DNA of 64,000 nucleotides from Burkholderia pseudomultivorans (GTDB taxonomy: Bacteria > Pseudomonadota > Gammaproteobacteria > Burkholderiales > Burkholderiaceae): contig NZ_CABVPP010000017.1 in assembly GCF_902499075.1 (NCBI RefSeq), positions 1-64,000 on the forward strand, written 5' to 3'. Below are positions 10,565 through 18,568 of the stretch, piece by piece; within the stretch, counting starts at the first letter, position 1; the number at the start of each line of letters is the position of its first letter. The notes under the pieces were generated by a model, which searched no databases, was not told the DNA's origin, and saw nothing but the letters and a program-made list of their open reading frames with translations. The translations under genes were made by a program, and so were the position numbers.

Positions 10565-11478
10565 AAGTACGCTCGCTCAACCGGTTGCTGCCGGCCGCCG
10601 CACTGACCGCGCTCGCGCACGCGCCGCTCGCGCATGCCGATGTCAGCGCACGCGACGATGCCGGCAACACCGTGACGCTGCCCGCGCCCGCGCAGCGCGT
10701 GATCAGCCTCGCGCCGCATGCGACCGAGCTGGTCTTTGCGGCCGGCGGCGGCGCGAAACTCGTCGGCGCCGTGTCGTACAGCGACTATCCGCCCGCCGCA
10801 AAATCGGTGCCGCGCGTCGGCGACAACAAGGCGCTCGACCTCGAGCGAATCGCCGCGCTGAAACCCGACCTGATCGTGGTCTGGCGACACGGCAATGCCG
10901 AGCGGCAGACCGACGCGCTGCGCGCGCTGCATATCCCGCTGTTCTTCAGCGAGCCGAAGCATCTCGACGATGTGTCGTCGTCGCTGCGCCGCCTCGGTAC
11001 GCTGCTCGGCACGCAGCCGGCGGCCGATGCGACCGCCGCGTCGTTCGATCGCACGATCGGATCGCTGCGCGCGCGCTATGCGGCGCGCGCGCCCGTCACG
11101 GTGTTCTTCCAGGTATGGGATAGGCCGCTGATGACGCTCAACGGCGCGCATCTGATCAGCGACGTGATCGCGCTGTGCGGCGGGCGCAACGTGTTCGCAT
11201 CGCTGCAGCCGCTGGTGCCGACCGTCACCGACGAAGCCGTGCTCGCCGCCGATCCGGAGGCGATCGTAACGACGAGCGCCGGTGCGACGCGTTCGGACCA
11301 GGCGCTGCCGAGCCTCGAGCGCTGGCGCGCATGGCCCGCGCTGACGGCCGTCGCGCGCGGCAACCTGTTCGCGATCGACGGCGACCTGCTGACGCGGCCC
11401 GCCCCGCGGATCGCGCAGGGCGCCGCGGCGCTGTGCGAGGACCTCGACGCCGCGCGCGCACGGCGGCCTGCGCGCTGA
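10561..11478 (+). CDS. btuF: Periplasmic corrinoid-binding protein BtuF-like
   Basis: A 305-residue type III periplasmic binding protein with a signal peptide (cleavage likely after AHA near residue 26). It has the BtuF/FhuD-type fold signatures RVISLAPHATELVFAAGGG, VGAVSYSDYP and the long interdomain helix after residue 150. It starts inside the cobD stop codon (ATGA overlap), so it belongs to the synthesis operon. The matching permease and ATPase (btuC, btuD) are encoded 3.4 kb away on the other strand behind the riboswitch. The vitamin B12 specificity is inferred from this context; a haem or siderophore ligand is less likely. Confidence 0.85.
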   Translation: MKVRSLNRLLPAAALTALAHAPLAHADVSARDDAGNTVTLPAPAQRVISLAPHATELVFAAGGGAKLVGAVSYSDYPPAAKSVPRVGDNKALDLERIAALKPDLIVVWRHGNAERQTDALRALHIPLFFSEPKHLDDVSSSLRRLGTLLGTQPAADATAASFDRTIGSLRARYAARAPVTVFFQVWDRPLMTLNGAHLISDVIALCGGRNVFASLQPLVPTVTDEAVLAADPEAIVTTSAGATRSDQALPSLERWRAWPALTAVARGNLFAIDGDLLTRPAPRIAQGAAALCEDLDAARARRPAR

Positions 11479-11652
11479 GTTCGAGCGGTTCGCGCGTTTC
11501 TTCGGCACAGGGGCGCCGAGCGTTCGTGCGCGGCGAATACGTTTATCCGCGTGCGTCGCTTCAGGAAGCGGTGCAAACGCGCGAAACGCCGGGATCACGG
11601 TCGTGCATGGAGCCGTCCCCACGCACGATTTCCCCGCGTGAACGATTGCGCG

Positions 11653-12237
11653 CTACGCGTCCCAGTGCACGACATCCCATGCCTGCGCACCGTCCCCCGC
11701 TCTCAGCCAGACCACGCCGCCGGTCGGCACCGGCCGCGACAGCAGCGTGTCGAGCGGCACGCGCAGCGCATGCGACGCGAACGCGCGGATCACGCCCGCG
11801 TGCGTGACGACCCAATGCGGACCGCCGCTCTGCCCGACCGCATCGGCCATCGTCGCGACGCGCGCGGCGAAACGCGCGACGCTTTCGCCACCGTGCGCGC
11901 ACGCATGCATCAGGTCGGCCGCCCACGCATCGAGCGCCGCGCGATCGATCGCGTCCCAGCGCTGCATCTCCCACGCGCCGAAGTCCATTTCCTGCCAGCC
12001 CGCGTCGCAGGCGAGCGGCACGTCGAGCGCGCGCGCGAGCCGCGCAGCCACCGATGCGCAGCGCACCAGCGGACTCGCGCCGATCCGCGCGGGCAACGGC
12101 GCGCCCAGCGCGGCAAGCCGCTCGCGCAGCGCGCGCGCACCGGCGTCGGCCGACGCCGCGAGCGGCACGTCGCTGCGCCCGTAGCAGACGCCCGGCTCGA
12201 CCGCGACGGCCGGATGACGGATCAGGACGACATCCAT
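11653..12237 (-). CDS. cobC: Histidine phosphatase, likely alpha-ribazole phosphatase CobC
   Basis: A 194-residue histidine phosphatase superfamily protein. The catalytic RHG-type motif is LIRHPAVAV at residues 5-13 (RHP variant, common in CobC relatives), with the second-His segment WVVTHAGVIRAFASHAL near residue 145 and FGAWEMQRWD near residue 90. CobC removes the phosphate from alpha-ribazole-5-phosphate or from cobalamin-5-phosphate. It overlaps cobS by 16 nt and is last in the riboswitch-headed operon. Confidence 0.85.
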   Translation of the reverse strand: MDVVLIRHPAVAVEPGVCYGRSDVPLAASADAGARALRERLAALGAPLPARIGASPLVRCASVAARLARALDVPLACDAGWQEMDFGAWEMQRWDAIDRAALDAWAADLMHACAHGGESVARFAARVATMADAVGQSGGPHWVVTHAGVIRAFASHALRVPLDTLLSRPVPTGGVVWLRAGDGAQAWDVVHWDA

Positions 12238-12998
12238 CCGAGCACCACCAGATAGATCGCCAGCTCGCTCAACTGCTGCGCGAACCCGAGACAGTCGCCG
12301 GTATAGCCGCCGATCCGCTTCACGAAATAGCGGGCCGCCCATGCGCGCACGAGCGCGAGCGCGGCCAGCGCCGCGATGCCTGCGCGCCAGTCCGGCCAGA
12401 ACAGCCACGGCAAGCCGAACAGCGCCGCGACGCATGCCGCGCGCGCCGACATCCGCTGCGCGACCGGCTTCGCCTTGCCCTCGGGCCGCACGTAGTCGAG
12501 CGACATCAGCAGGCTCACGGCCGCCGCGCGACTCGCCGCATGCGCGGCGACCATCGTCCATGCGGCGCGCAGCGGCGGCAGCGCGGCGAGCGCCTGCCAC
12601 TTCAGGCCGAGCGTGACGACCAGCGCGACCGCGCCGAACGTGCCGATCCGCGAATCGTGCATGATGCGCAGCACGTCGTCGCGCATGTAGCCGCCGCCGA
12701 ACGCGTCGCAGCTGTCGGCGAGGCCATCCTCGTGAAACGCGCCGGTCGCGAGCAGCGTCGCGGCCATCGACAGGCCGACCGCGATCGACGCGGGCAGCAC
12801 GCGCAGCGCGGCGAAATAGACGAGCGCACCCCACGCGCCGACGCACGCGCCGACCAGCGGGAAATAGCGCGCGGCCTGGTCGAGATCGCCGGCCGCATAG
12901 CCGATCGCCTTCGGCACCGGCACGCGCGTGAAGTAGCCGAGCGCGACGAAGAAGTAGCGCGCCTCGGCGCGCACGCCGCGCGAGCGCTCAGGCGTCAC
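12222..12998 (-). CDS. cobS: Adenosylcobinamide-GDP ribazoletransferase (cobalamin synthase)
   Basis: A 258-residue inner-membrane enzyme that joins AdoCbi-GDP with alpha-ribazole (or its phosphate) to form adenosylcobalamin. The active-site acidic motif GAFHEDGLADSCDAFGGG lies near residues 88-105, and several hydrophobic helices follow, ending with GGYTGDCLGF near residue 232. It overlaps cobT by 11 nt and cobC by 16 nt, so the three final nucleotide-loop genes are coupled. Confidence 0.95.
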   Translation of the reverse strand: MTPERSRGVRAEARYFFVALGYFTRVPVPKAIGYAAGDLDQAARYFPLVGACVGAWGALVYFAALRVLPASIAVGLSMAATLLATGAFHEDGLADSCDAFGGGYMRDDVLRIMHDSRIGTFGAVALVVTLGLKWQALAALPPLRAAWTMVAAHAASRAAAVSLLMSLDYVRPEGKAKPVAQRMSARAACVAALFGLPWLFWPDWRAGIAALAALALVRAWAARYFVKRIGGYTGDCLGFAQQLSELAIYLVVLGWMSS

Positions 12999-14046
12999 GA
13001 TTGTCGACGCCCGCGGATTCGAAGCTCGCCATCCCGGTCAGGAACGCGACGGCCGCGCGCACCAGCGGCAGCGCGAGCGCGGCGCCCGTGCCTTCGCCGA
13101 GCCGCAGGTCGAGCGCGAGCAGCGGCTTCGCGCCGAAATGCTCGAGCATCCGACGGTGCCCGGCCTCGTGCGACGCATGCGAGAACACGCAGTAGTCGCG
13201 CACGCCCGGCACGATCCGCTCGGCGACGAGCAACGCCGACGTCGCGATGAAACCGTCGACGAGGATCGTCATGCGCTCGCTCGCGGCCGCCAGATAGGCG
13301 CCCGTCATCATCGCGATCTCGAAGCCGCCGAACGTCGCGAGCACGTCGAGCGGCGCGATCGCATGCGAGTGCCGCACGAGCGCGCGGCCGAGCACTGCGC
13401 GCTTGTGCGCGAGGCCCTGGTCGTCGAGGCCCGTGCCGCGCCCGACGCACGCGTCGATCGGCACGTCGAGCAGCCGGCTCATCAGGCACGCGGCCGCCGA
13501 CGTGTTCGCGATCCCCATCTCGCCGAAACCGATCACGTTGGTGCCGAGCGACGCGTGATGGCGCACGCGCGCCGCGCCGGCCGCGAGCGCCGTCATCGCG
13601 TCGTCGCGCGTCATCGCCGGCTCGACCGCGAAATTGCGCGTGCCGCGCGCGACCGGCAGCGACACCAGCCGGTCGGACGCGGGCAGCGGCGACGCGACAC
13701 CCGCATCGACGATCTCGAGCACGCTCTGCGCGACCTCGGAGAACGCATTGATCGCCGCGCCGCCGGCCAGGAAGTTCGCGACCATCTGCGCGGTCACCGA
13801 CTGCGGATACGGACTCACGCCCTCGACCGCGATCCCGTGATCGCCGGCGAACACGATCGTCACCGGGCGCTGCACGCTCGGCTGCTCGCTGCGCTGGATC
13901 AACCCGACCTGCAACGCGACCGCTTCGAGCTGCCCGAGGCTGCCGGGCGGCTTGGTCTTGTGGTCGATCACATGCTGCAGGCGCTTGCGCAGCGCATCGT
14001 CGAGCGGCGCAATCGCGGGAGGAAAATCGGTCGGGGTCGTCGTCAT
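12988..14046 (-). CDS. cobT: Nicotinate-nucleotide:dimethylbenzimidazole phosphoribosyltransferase
   Basis: A 352-residue cytoplasmic enzyme that activates the lower ligand base, producing alpha-ribazole-5-phosphate. KTKPPGSLGQLE near residue 32, VFAGDHGIAVEGVSPYP near residue 65, the GEMGIANTSAA substrate loop and the catalytic Glu in the C-terminal GEGTGAALAL segment are all present. The ATG at 14046 matches the family start; an upstream frame extension adds low-complexity residues. It lies 52 nt after btuD in the same direction. Confidence 0.96.
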   Translation of the reverse strand: MTTTPTDFPPAIAPLDDALRKRLQHVIDHKTKPPGSLGQLEAVALQVGLIQRSEQPSVQRPVTIVFAGDHGIAVEGVSPYPQSVTAQMVANFLAGGAAINAFSEVAQSVLEIVDAGVASPLPASDRLVSLPVARGTRNFAVEPAMTRDDAMTALAAGAARVRHHASLGTNVIGFGEMGIANTSAAACLMSRLLDVPIDACVGRGTGLDDQGLAHKRAVLGRALVRHSHAIAPLDVLATFGGFEIAMMTGAYLAAASERMTILVDGFIATSALLVAERIVPGVRDYCVFSHASHEAGHRRMLEHFGAKPLLALDLRLGEGTGAALALPLVRAAVAFLTGMASFESAGVDNRDA

Positions 14047-14098
14047 CGAAGGGTGGCCTCGTTGGCGCGGCTCGCGCCGCGCATCGAAAGAAAGATCG

Positions 14099-14899
14099 TC
14101 AGGATCGCCGCTCGGGCCATGCGGGCAACAGCGCATCGCGGCCGTGCTCGCGGATCAGCACGAGCGGATAGCCGAACGCGTCGCTCGCCCGCTCGGGCGT
14201 CAGCACGTCGTGCACCGGGCCGGCCCACGCGCGGCCGCGGCCGTCGAGCAGCAGCGCGTGCGTCGCGAAGCGCCGCGCGAGATTCAGGTCGTGGCACGAG
14301 AACAGCACGGTGCGCGGCCCCGCGTCGAGCCACGCGCCCAGCGCGGTCAGGCAGTCGATCTGGTGATGCAGGTCGAGATGCGCGAGCGGCTCGTCGAGCA
14401 GCATCAGCGGCGCATCCTGGCACAGGGTCGCCGCGAGTGCGACGCGCTGCCGCTCGCCGCCCGACAGCGACAGCACGTCGCGCGCCGCGAGCGCACCCAG
14501 GCCGAATGTCGCGAGCGCCGCCCGGGCCGCCGCGCGATCGTCGTCGCGCTCCCAGCCCCAGCCGCCGAGATACGGGAAGCGGTTGAGCAGCACGGTGTCG
14601 AACACGGTCGCGCTGAACGCGTCGTGCAGTTGCTGCGGCATCAGCGCGCGCCGCTGCGCGAGCGGCCCGTGCGGCCACGCGGACAGCGGCCGCCCGTCGA
14701 TCTCGACGCGGCCGCCGGCCGGCGGCTGCAGGCCCGCGAGCGTCGCGAGCAGCGTCGTCTTGCCGGCACCGTTCGGCCCCGCGACGCACCAGATCTCGCC
14801 GGGACGAAACGCCTGCGTAAAGCCGTCGAGCAGCGTGCGCGCACCGGCCCGCAGCGTCAGGCCGACCGCCGCGTAGCTCATCTCTGCGGCGGCCGTCAT
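14099..14899 (-). CDS. btuD: Corrinoid ABC transporter ATP-binding protein
   Basis: A 266-residue ABC ATPase of the iron/B12 importer class. Walker A is GPNGAGKTT (near residue 41), the signature motif is LSGGERQRVALAA, and Walker B is LMLLDEPLAHLD, followed by the H-loop FSCHDLN. It starts within the last codon of btuC (ATGA overlap). Position between a BtuC-type permease and cobT behind a cobalamin riboswitch makes corrinoid uptake the likely function. Confidence 0.9.
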   Translation of the reverse strand: MTAAAEMSYAAVGLTLRAGARTLLDGFTQAFRPGEIWCVAGPNGAGKTTLLATLAGLQPPAGGRVEIDGRPLSAWPHGPLAQRRALMPQQLHDAFSATVFDTVLLNRFPYLGGWGWERDDDRAAARAALATFGLGALAARDVLSLSGGERQRVALAATLCQDAPLMLLDEPLAHLDLHHQIDCLTALGAWLDAGPRTVLFSCHDLNLARRFATHALLLDGRGRAWAGPVHDVLTPERASDAFGYPLVLIREHGRDALLPAWPERRS

Positions 14900-15909
14900 C
14901 GCATCGGTCTCCTCAGCAACATCCACAGGAACACCGGCACGCCGATCAGCGCGGTCATCACGCCGACCGGCAATTGCGCGGGCGCGATCGCGGTGCGCGC
15001 CAGCAGGTCGGCCGCCATCACGCCGCCGCCGCCCGCGAGCATCGCGGCAGGCAACAGCATGCGCTGGTCGTTGCCGAATGCGAGCCGCAGCGCATGCGGC
15101 ACGACGAGGCCGACGAAGCCGATCGTGCCGGCCGTCGTCACCGCGGCCGCGGCGGCCAGCGACGCGACGAGATAGATCCGCACGCGCAAGCGCGCGACCG
15201 GCACGCCGAGCGCGAGCGCGGTCGCATCGCCGCGCAGCAGCACGTTCAGTTGCGGCGCGGCCGGCAGCGCGACGCCGGCAGCCAGCAGCAGCGCGCCCCC
15301 CGCGAACCACGGCGCGCTCGCGCCGTTCAGGTCGCCGGTCAGCCAGAAGATGATGCCGCGCAGGCGCGCATCGGGCGCGAGCGACAGCAGCAGCGTGACG
15401 AGCGCGCCCCACCCGGCCGCGATCACGACACCGGTGAGCAGCAGCCGCGGCGATGCGTCGCGCGTTTCGCCGCGCCACAGCTCGCGGCGCGCGAGCCCGA
15501 GCACGAGCGCGATCGACACGAGCGCGCCGGCGAACGCGGACGCGTCGACGAGCCACCACGCGCCGCCCGCGATCATCGCGACCAGCGCGAAACCGGCCGC
15601 GCCGCCCGACACGCCGAGCACGTACGGTTCCGCGAGCGGATTGCGCAGCAGCACCTGCAGCAGCGCGCCGGCCAGCGCGAGCAGCGCGCCGCACGCAAAG
15701 CCCGCGAGCGCGCGCGGCAGGCGCAAGGTGCGCACGATGTCGGCGAACAGCATGTCGTGGGTCGCCGCGTCGCCGCCGTGCGGCAAGAGCGACGCGAGCG
15801 CCTGCCACGGCGACATCGGCACGCTGCCGATCGACAGCGACGCGACCAGCAATAGCACGACCACGGCCGCGAGCGCGGCCCAGATCGCCGTGGCGCGCGC
15901 CGCGCTCAT
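14896..15909 (-). CDS. btuC: Corrinoid ABC transporter permease
   Basis: A 337-residue FecCD/BtuC-family permease with about ten membrane spans. Family motifs include RLPRALAGFACGALLALAGA, LLQVLLRNPLAEPYVLG and GTIGFVGLVVPHALR. The start is uncertain: the ATG giving MSAARATAI lacks a clear ribosome-binding site, and the same frame stays open for another 163 codons toward the riboswitch. That extension is Arg-rich and does not look like a BtuC N-terminus. It overlaps btuD by 4 nt. Confidence 0.88.
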   Translation of the reverse strand: MSAARATAIWAALAAVVVLLLVASLSIGSVPMSPWQALASLLPHGGDAATHDMLFADIVRTLRLPRALAGFACGALLALAGALLQVLLRNPLAEPYVLGVSGGAAGFALVAMIAGGAWWLVDASAFAGALVSIALVLGLARRELWRGETRDASPRLLLTGVVIAAGWGALVTLLLSLAPDARLRGIIFWLTGDLNGASAPWFAGGALLLAAGVALPAAPQLNVLLRGDATALALGVPVARLRVRIYLVASLAAAAAVTTAGTIGFVGLVVPHALRLAFGNDQRMLLPAAMLAGGGGVMAADLLARTAIAPAQLPVGVMTALIGVPVFLWMLLRRPMR

Positions 15910-16402
15910 GCGACGCGCGGCGCCGAGCACGATGCGCGGCGCATGCGCGCGCGGCGGCAGCCGGCCGGAGGCGACAGCGGCGTCGCGGCGTCGCGGGTGA
16001 TGGGCATAGGCAAGCTTGAGGTCCTTGTCGAACAGCGTGTCGGAATACGTGCCGGCGTTCGCGTCGTCGCGCCGGCGTGCACGGTGAAGTCGACGATCGC
16101 ATCGCATCCGGATCCGTGCGCCGTCGCACGGCAGGCATTGTGCGCAATATAGAGGAAAGCGTCCGCGTCGGGCCGGCAGTCGCCGCGCCGCACCGGTGCG
16201 CGGCTGCCAGGCGCAACCGGACGCACCGCGCACGACCGATACGACGGCGCCGCTTCGAACACGGCACGGCACGCCGGAGAACGACCGGCGATCCGGCCGC
16301 GCCGATGCACACGACGGCGGCAAGCGGCACAGCCGCGGCGCGCGCCGGGCGCCCGGCGGACGATTGGGGTCGGCATCGAAGAAAATCCCGTCAAGCACTG
16401 CG
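15910..16402 (-). other. Non-coding or decayed stretch between riboswitch and btuC
   Basis: About 490 nt in which all three minus-strand frames are largely open simply because the DNA is GC-rich. None gives a recognisable protein. One short run in the btuC frame (TYSDTLFDKDLKLAYAHH, around 15980-16050) looks more protein-like than its surroundings and could be a remnant. A btuB-type outer-membrane receptor gene would be expected here in many relatives but is absent. See the separate finding. Confidence 0.4.
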
Positions 16403-16690
16403 CATCCTGCCTCCCCGCAGGCCGCGCGTCATGAAGCCCGTGCGGGCTTCCCGCCCCGGCCGGTATCCGGGCTGGCGGCGGTCCGGCTCGCCTTCCCGCG
16501 CGAGATCGCGCAGTGGCCCGCGCCGCATGCGAAACGCACGCCGGACGCGCCCGAGCCGACCTGCGTCGGACGACGCGGCCGCTTACCGTTGCGGGGGCAG
16601 CGCAGGTTGACGGCTTTCCGGCGAAAGCGCGCGCCCTGCTTCCCGTTTAACCGCGCGTGTCACGCGCGCGCACCGAGGCGGCGCCAGTTT
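16403..16690 (-). promoter_or_regulatory. Cobalamin (B12) riboswitch
   Basis: The minus strand carries the conserved core of the AdoCbl riboswitch. CTGCCCCCGCAACGGTAAGC is at 16600-16581, GCCACTG at 16517-16511, and the B12-box relative AGCCCGGATACCGGCC at 16473-16458. The upstream paired region starts around GGTTAAACGGGAAGCAGG (16652-16635). A hairpin with arms GAAGCCC/GGGCTTC follows (16450-16433), then a strong GGGGAGG ribosome-binding site and an ATG at 16405. The aptamer should repress when AdoCbl is bound; with no U-run after the hairpin, control is more likely translational. It heads btuC-btuD-cobT-cobS-cobC. Confidence 0.93.
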
Positions 16691-16805
16691 AGGAGCGGGC
16701 CGCGCGAGCGTCAAGAAAGCGTCGCGCCGCGTGCGCAAAGTGCCGCGCAACGCGCCGATTCGCGACAAGAAGCGGGGGTGTTACGACTGGAAACGTTACA
16801 GATGT

Positions 16806-16833
16806 CGGAATGCACGGTATTCCGCGCTAAAAT
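16806..16833 (+). promoter_or_regulatory. Candidate promoter with inverted repeat before the coiled-coil/zapA operon
   Basis: A TAAAAT hexamer at 16828-16833 is a good -10 element 25 nt before the start codon. Immediately upstream is an inverted repeat CGGAAT (16806-16811) / ATTCCG (16819-16824) with a 7-nt spacer, overlapping where the -35 would be. This could be an operator or a chance palindrome; no clear -35 is seen. Confidence 0.4.
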
Positions 16834-16858
16834 GCTGGGTCTTTAGAGGACGCAGCAG

Positions 16859-17209
16859 ATGCTCAACGAACTCGAAACCCTTTCTCAAAATATTGGCCGA
16901 CTGATTTCGCTGAACAAGCGCTACCACTCGGAACGGCTCGCGCTCGAGGAGCAGGTCGCGCAATTGCGCGCGGAAGCGGACACGGTCCGCGCGGAGCTCA
17001 CGCAGCTGCGCGAGGAACGCAATGCGCTCGCAGCCGAGCGCGACACGCTGTCGGCGAAGATCGACGACGCCCAGGTCAAACTGAACGCGATCCTCGAGAA
17101 GCTGCCGCGCACGAAGAGCGCGGAACAATCCGACAACCAGCTCGACCTGCTGGATGCGCAGGCGCGCACCGATGGCGACGACGCGGCCAGCCACGGAGAA
17201 CATGCATGA
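16859..17209 (+). CDS. Coiled-coil protein of the TIGR02449/ZapB-like type
   Basis: A 116-residue protein that is almost entirely a predicted coiled coil from residue 10 to 85 (heptads such as LALEEQVAQLRAEADTVRAE). A Gln/Asp-rich tail (QSDNQLDLLDAQ) follows. Its position directly ahead of zapA, with overlapping ATGA, is conserved in beta- and gammaproteobacteria and suggests a cell-division-linked partner, comparable to ZapB; that role is inferred. An AGAGGA ribosome-binding site precedes the ATG. Confidence 0.75.
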   Translation: MLNELETLSQNIGRLISLNKRYHSERLALEEQVAQLRAEADTVRAELTQLREERNALAAERDTLSAKIDDAQVKLNAILEKLPRTKSAEQSDNQLDLLDAQARTDGDDAASHGEHA

Positions 17210-17520
17210 GCACCAAGCAGATCGAAGTCTCGATTCTCGGCCAGGCCTATCGTCTCGCCTGCTCGGCCGAAACCGAAGCGGCGCTGCTCGAGGCCGTCGC
17301 GCGCGTCGACGCCGAAATGTCGAAGATCCGCGCGAACAGTTCGGTGCGCGGCACCGATCGCATCGCAGTGATGGCGGCGCTGTCGCTCGCGTCGGAATTG
17401 CTGCGACTGCAAACGAGCGTGCGGCACGGTGAAGCATTTCCGGCCGAAGAAATCCGGCGTACAATGCGCCAGATGAACGAACAGCTCGGCGCGGTGCTCG
17501 CACAGCACGAGCCGCAGTAA
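17206..17520 (+). CDS. zapA: Cell division protein ZapA
   Basis: A 104-residue FtsZ-ring stabiliser acting at midcell. The N-terminal domain (QIEVSILGQAYRLACSAE...LLEAVARVDAEM) and the central helix with RGTDRIAVMAALSLASELL match ZapA, followed by a C-terminal coiled coil. It overlaps the preceding gene by 4 nt. The 6S RNA gene lies just downstream, the arrangement usual in proteobacteria. Confidence 0.93.
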   Translation: MSTKQIEVSILGQAYRLACSAETEAALLEAVARVDAEMSKIRANSSVRGTDRIAVMAALSLASELLRLQTSVRHGEAFPAEEIRRTMRQMNEQLGAVLAQHEPQ

Positions 17521-17607
17521 GCTTCGAATCGACGCGTCGATTTCCCTTGATCTCGACGATCAACGGTGGTCAAATTGGACGCAACGATTCAACGTTTCAC
17601 AGTTTAG

Positions 17608-17795
17608 TCAGCTTCCCTGCCTGGTTCGCCAAGGTCATATATTCCTTGAACCAATGCCATGTGCACGGTTGCGGAAATTTGTAGCACGGGCGCGCGCGTC
17701 ACTCTGTCTGATGTACCCGAAGTGCTGCTAACTGCGACCAATTCTGAACCTCAGGTTCAGGATGCCGGCCTAGCGGCCAAGGCGGGGGCCTATCC
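17608..17795 (+). ncRNA. ssrS: 6S RNA (SsrS)
   Basis: Identified from sequence and synteny. The terminal stem pairs CCCTGCC (17615-17621) with GGCGGGG (17781-17787). The 5' half has the GGTTCGCCAAGG segment comparable to the E. coli TGTTCGCAAG region. The 3' half carries the hallmark hairpin CTGAACCTCAGGTTCAG (near 17745-17761) preceded by CTAACTGCGACCA. 6S RNA mimics an open promoter and sequesters sigma-70 RNA polymerase. The ends are approximate; the gene sits between zapA and a terminator, as expected. Confidence 0.85.
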
Positions 17796-17798
17796 AAC

Positions 17799-17833
17799 GG
17801 CATCGGGCGAGTCCCGGTGCCGTTTCCTTTTTC
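17799..17833 (+). terminator. Terminator after 6S RNA
   Basis: Arms GGCATCGGG and CCCGGTGCC around CGAGT (one G-T pair), followed by GTTTCCTTTTT. It lies directly 3' of the 6S RNA closing stem. Confidence 0.75.
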
Positions 17834-17927
17834 AGGGTCCGTCTGTGGACGGAGCGCGCCAGCCTGCCGTTGCGCGTCCTGTCCGCCGATCGCTCCAGAC
17901 CGCCTCTTCTTGCGTCGATCACGATCC

Positions 17928-18389
17928 ATGCAATACTGGCTGATGAAGTCCGAACCGGACGAAGCGAGCATCGACGATCTCGCGAGCGCACCGCAACGCA
18001 CGCTGCCCTGGACCGGCGTGCGCAACTATCAGGCGCGCAACTTCATGCGCGACACGATGAAAATCGGCGACGGCGTGCTGTTCTATCACTCGAGCTGCCC
18101 CGAGCCGGGCATCGCGGGCCTCGCCGAAGTGTCGTCCACGCCCTACCCCGATCCCACGCAGTTCGATCCCGACAGCCCGTACTACGATCCGAAGTCGTCG
18201 CAGGAATCGCCGCGCTGGCTGCTGGTCGACGTGCGCTTCGTGAAGAAGTCGCCGCTCGTGCCGCTCGCCGCGCTGCGCGAGCACGACGAACTGGCCGACA
18301 TGCGCGTGCTCGCGCGCGGCAACCGCTTGTCGATCACGCCCGTCACGCGTGCGGAATGGCGCTTCATCACCGAGAAGCTGATGAAGTAG
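17928..18389 (+). CDS. EVE domain protein
   Basis: A 153-residue single-domain protein of the PUA-like EVE family. MQYWLMKSEPDEASIDDL at the start, WTGVRNYQARNFMRDTMKIGD near residue 30, VLFYHSSCPEPGIAGLAEV and the C-terminal TRAEWRFI are all family signatures. EVE domains bind modified bases in nucleic acids; some guard against foreign DNA, but stand-alone copies next to ssrS/zapA are widespread housekeeping genes. The ATG at 17928 gives the canonical start; an upstream extension would run through the 6S terminator. Confidence 0.9.
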   Translation: MQYWLMKSEPDEASIDDLASAPQRTLPWTGVRNYQARNFMRDTMKIGDGVLFYHSSCPEPGIAGLAEVSSTPYPDPTQFDPDSPYYDPKSSQESPRWLLVDVRFVKKSPLVPLAALREHDELADMRVLARGNRLSITPVTRAEWRFITEKLMK

Positions 18390-18568
18390 GCGCGCGCGCC
18401 AAAGGTCAAATCCGGTCAGCCCGCGGCGGCGCCATGGAACTCGCGGCGCGTTCGCGCAGCCTAAGCAACCGCTGCCGGTCGATCGGGCCGGCGCTCGTTT
18501 TTGTCGCGCGGCATGCCGCGTCGCGCACGCGTGATCCGCATGCGCGCCCTCGCACAAGGAGTCCAACA

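Noticed and set aside
14896-16398. A 500-codon version of btuC starting at the end of the riboswitch
   Set aside because: The extra 163 residues are Arg-rich, without membrane helices or a leader, and the other two frames are open over the same stretch; the start is a GTG with a poor context.
17659-17943. A 94-codon frame after zapA
   Set aside because: It lies on the 6S RNA and its terminator and has no protein features.
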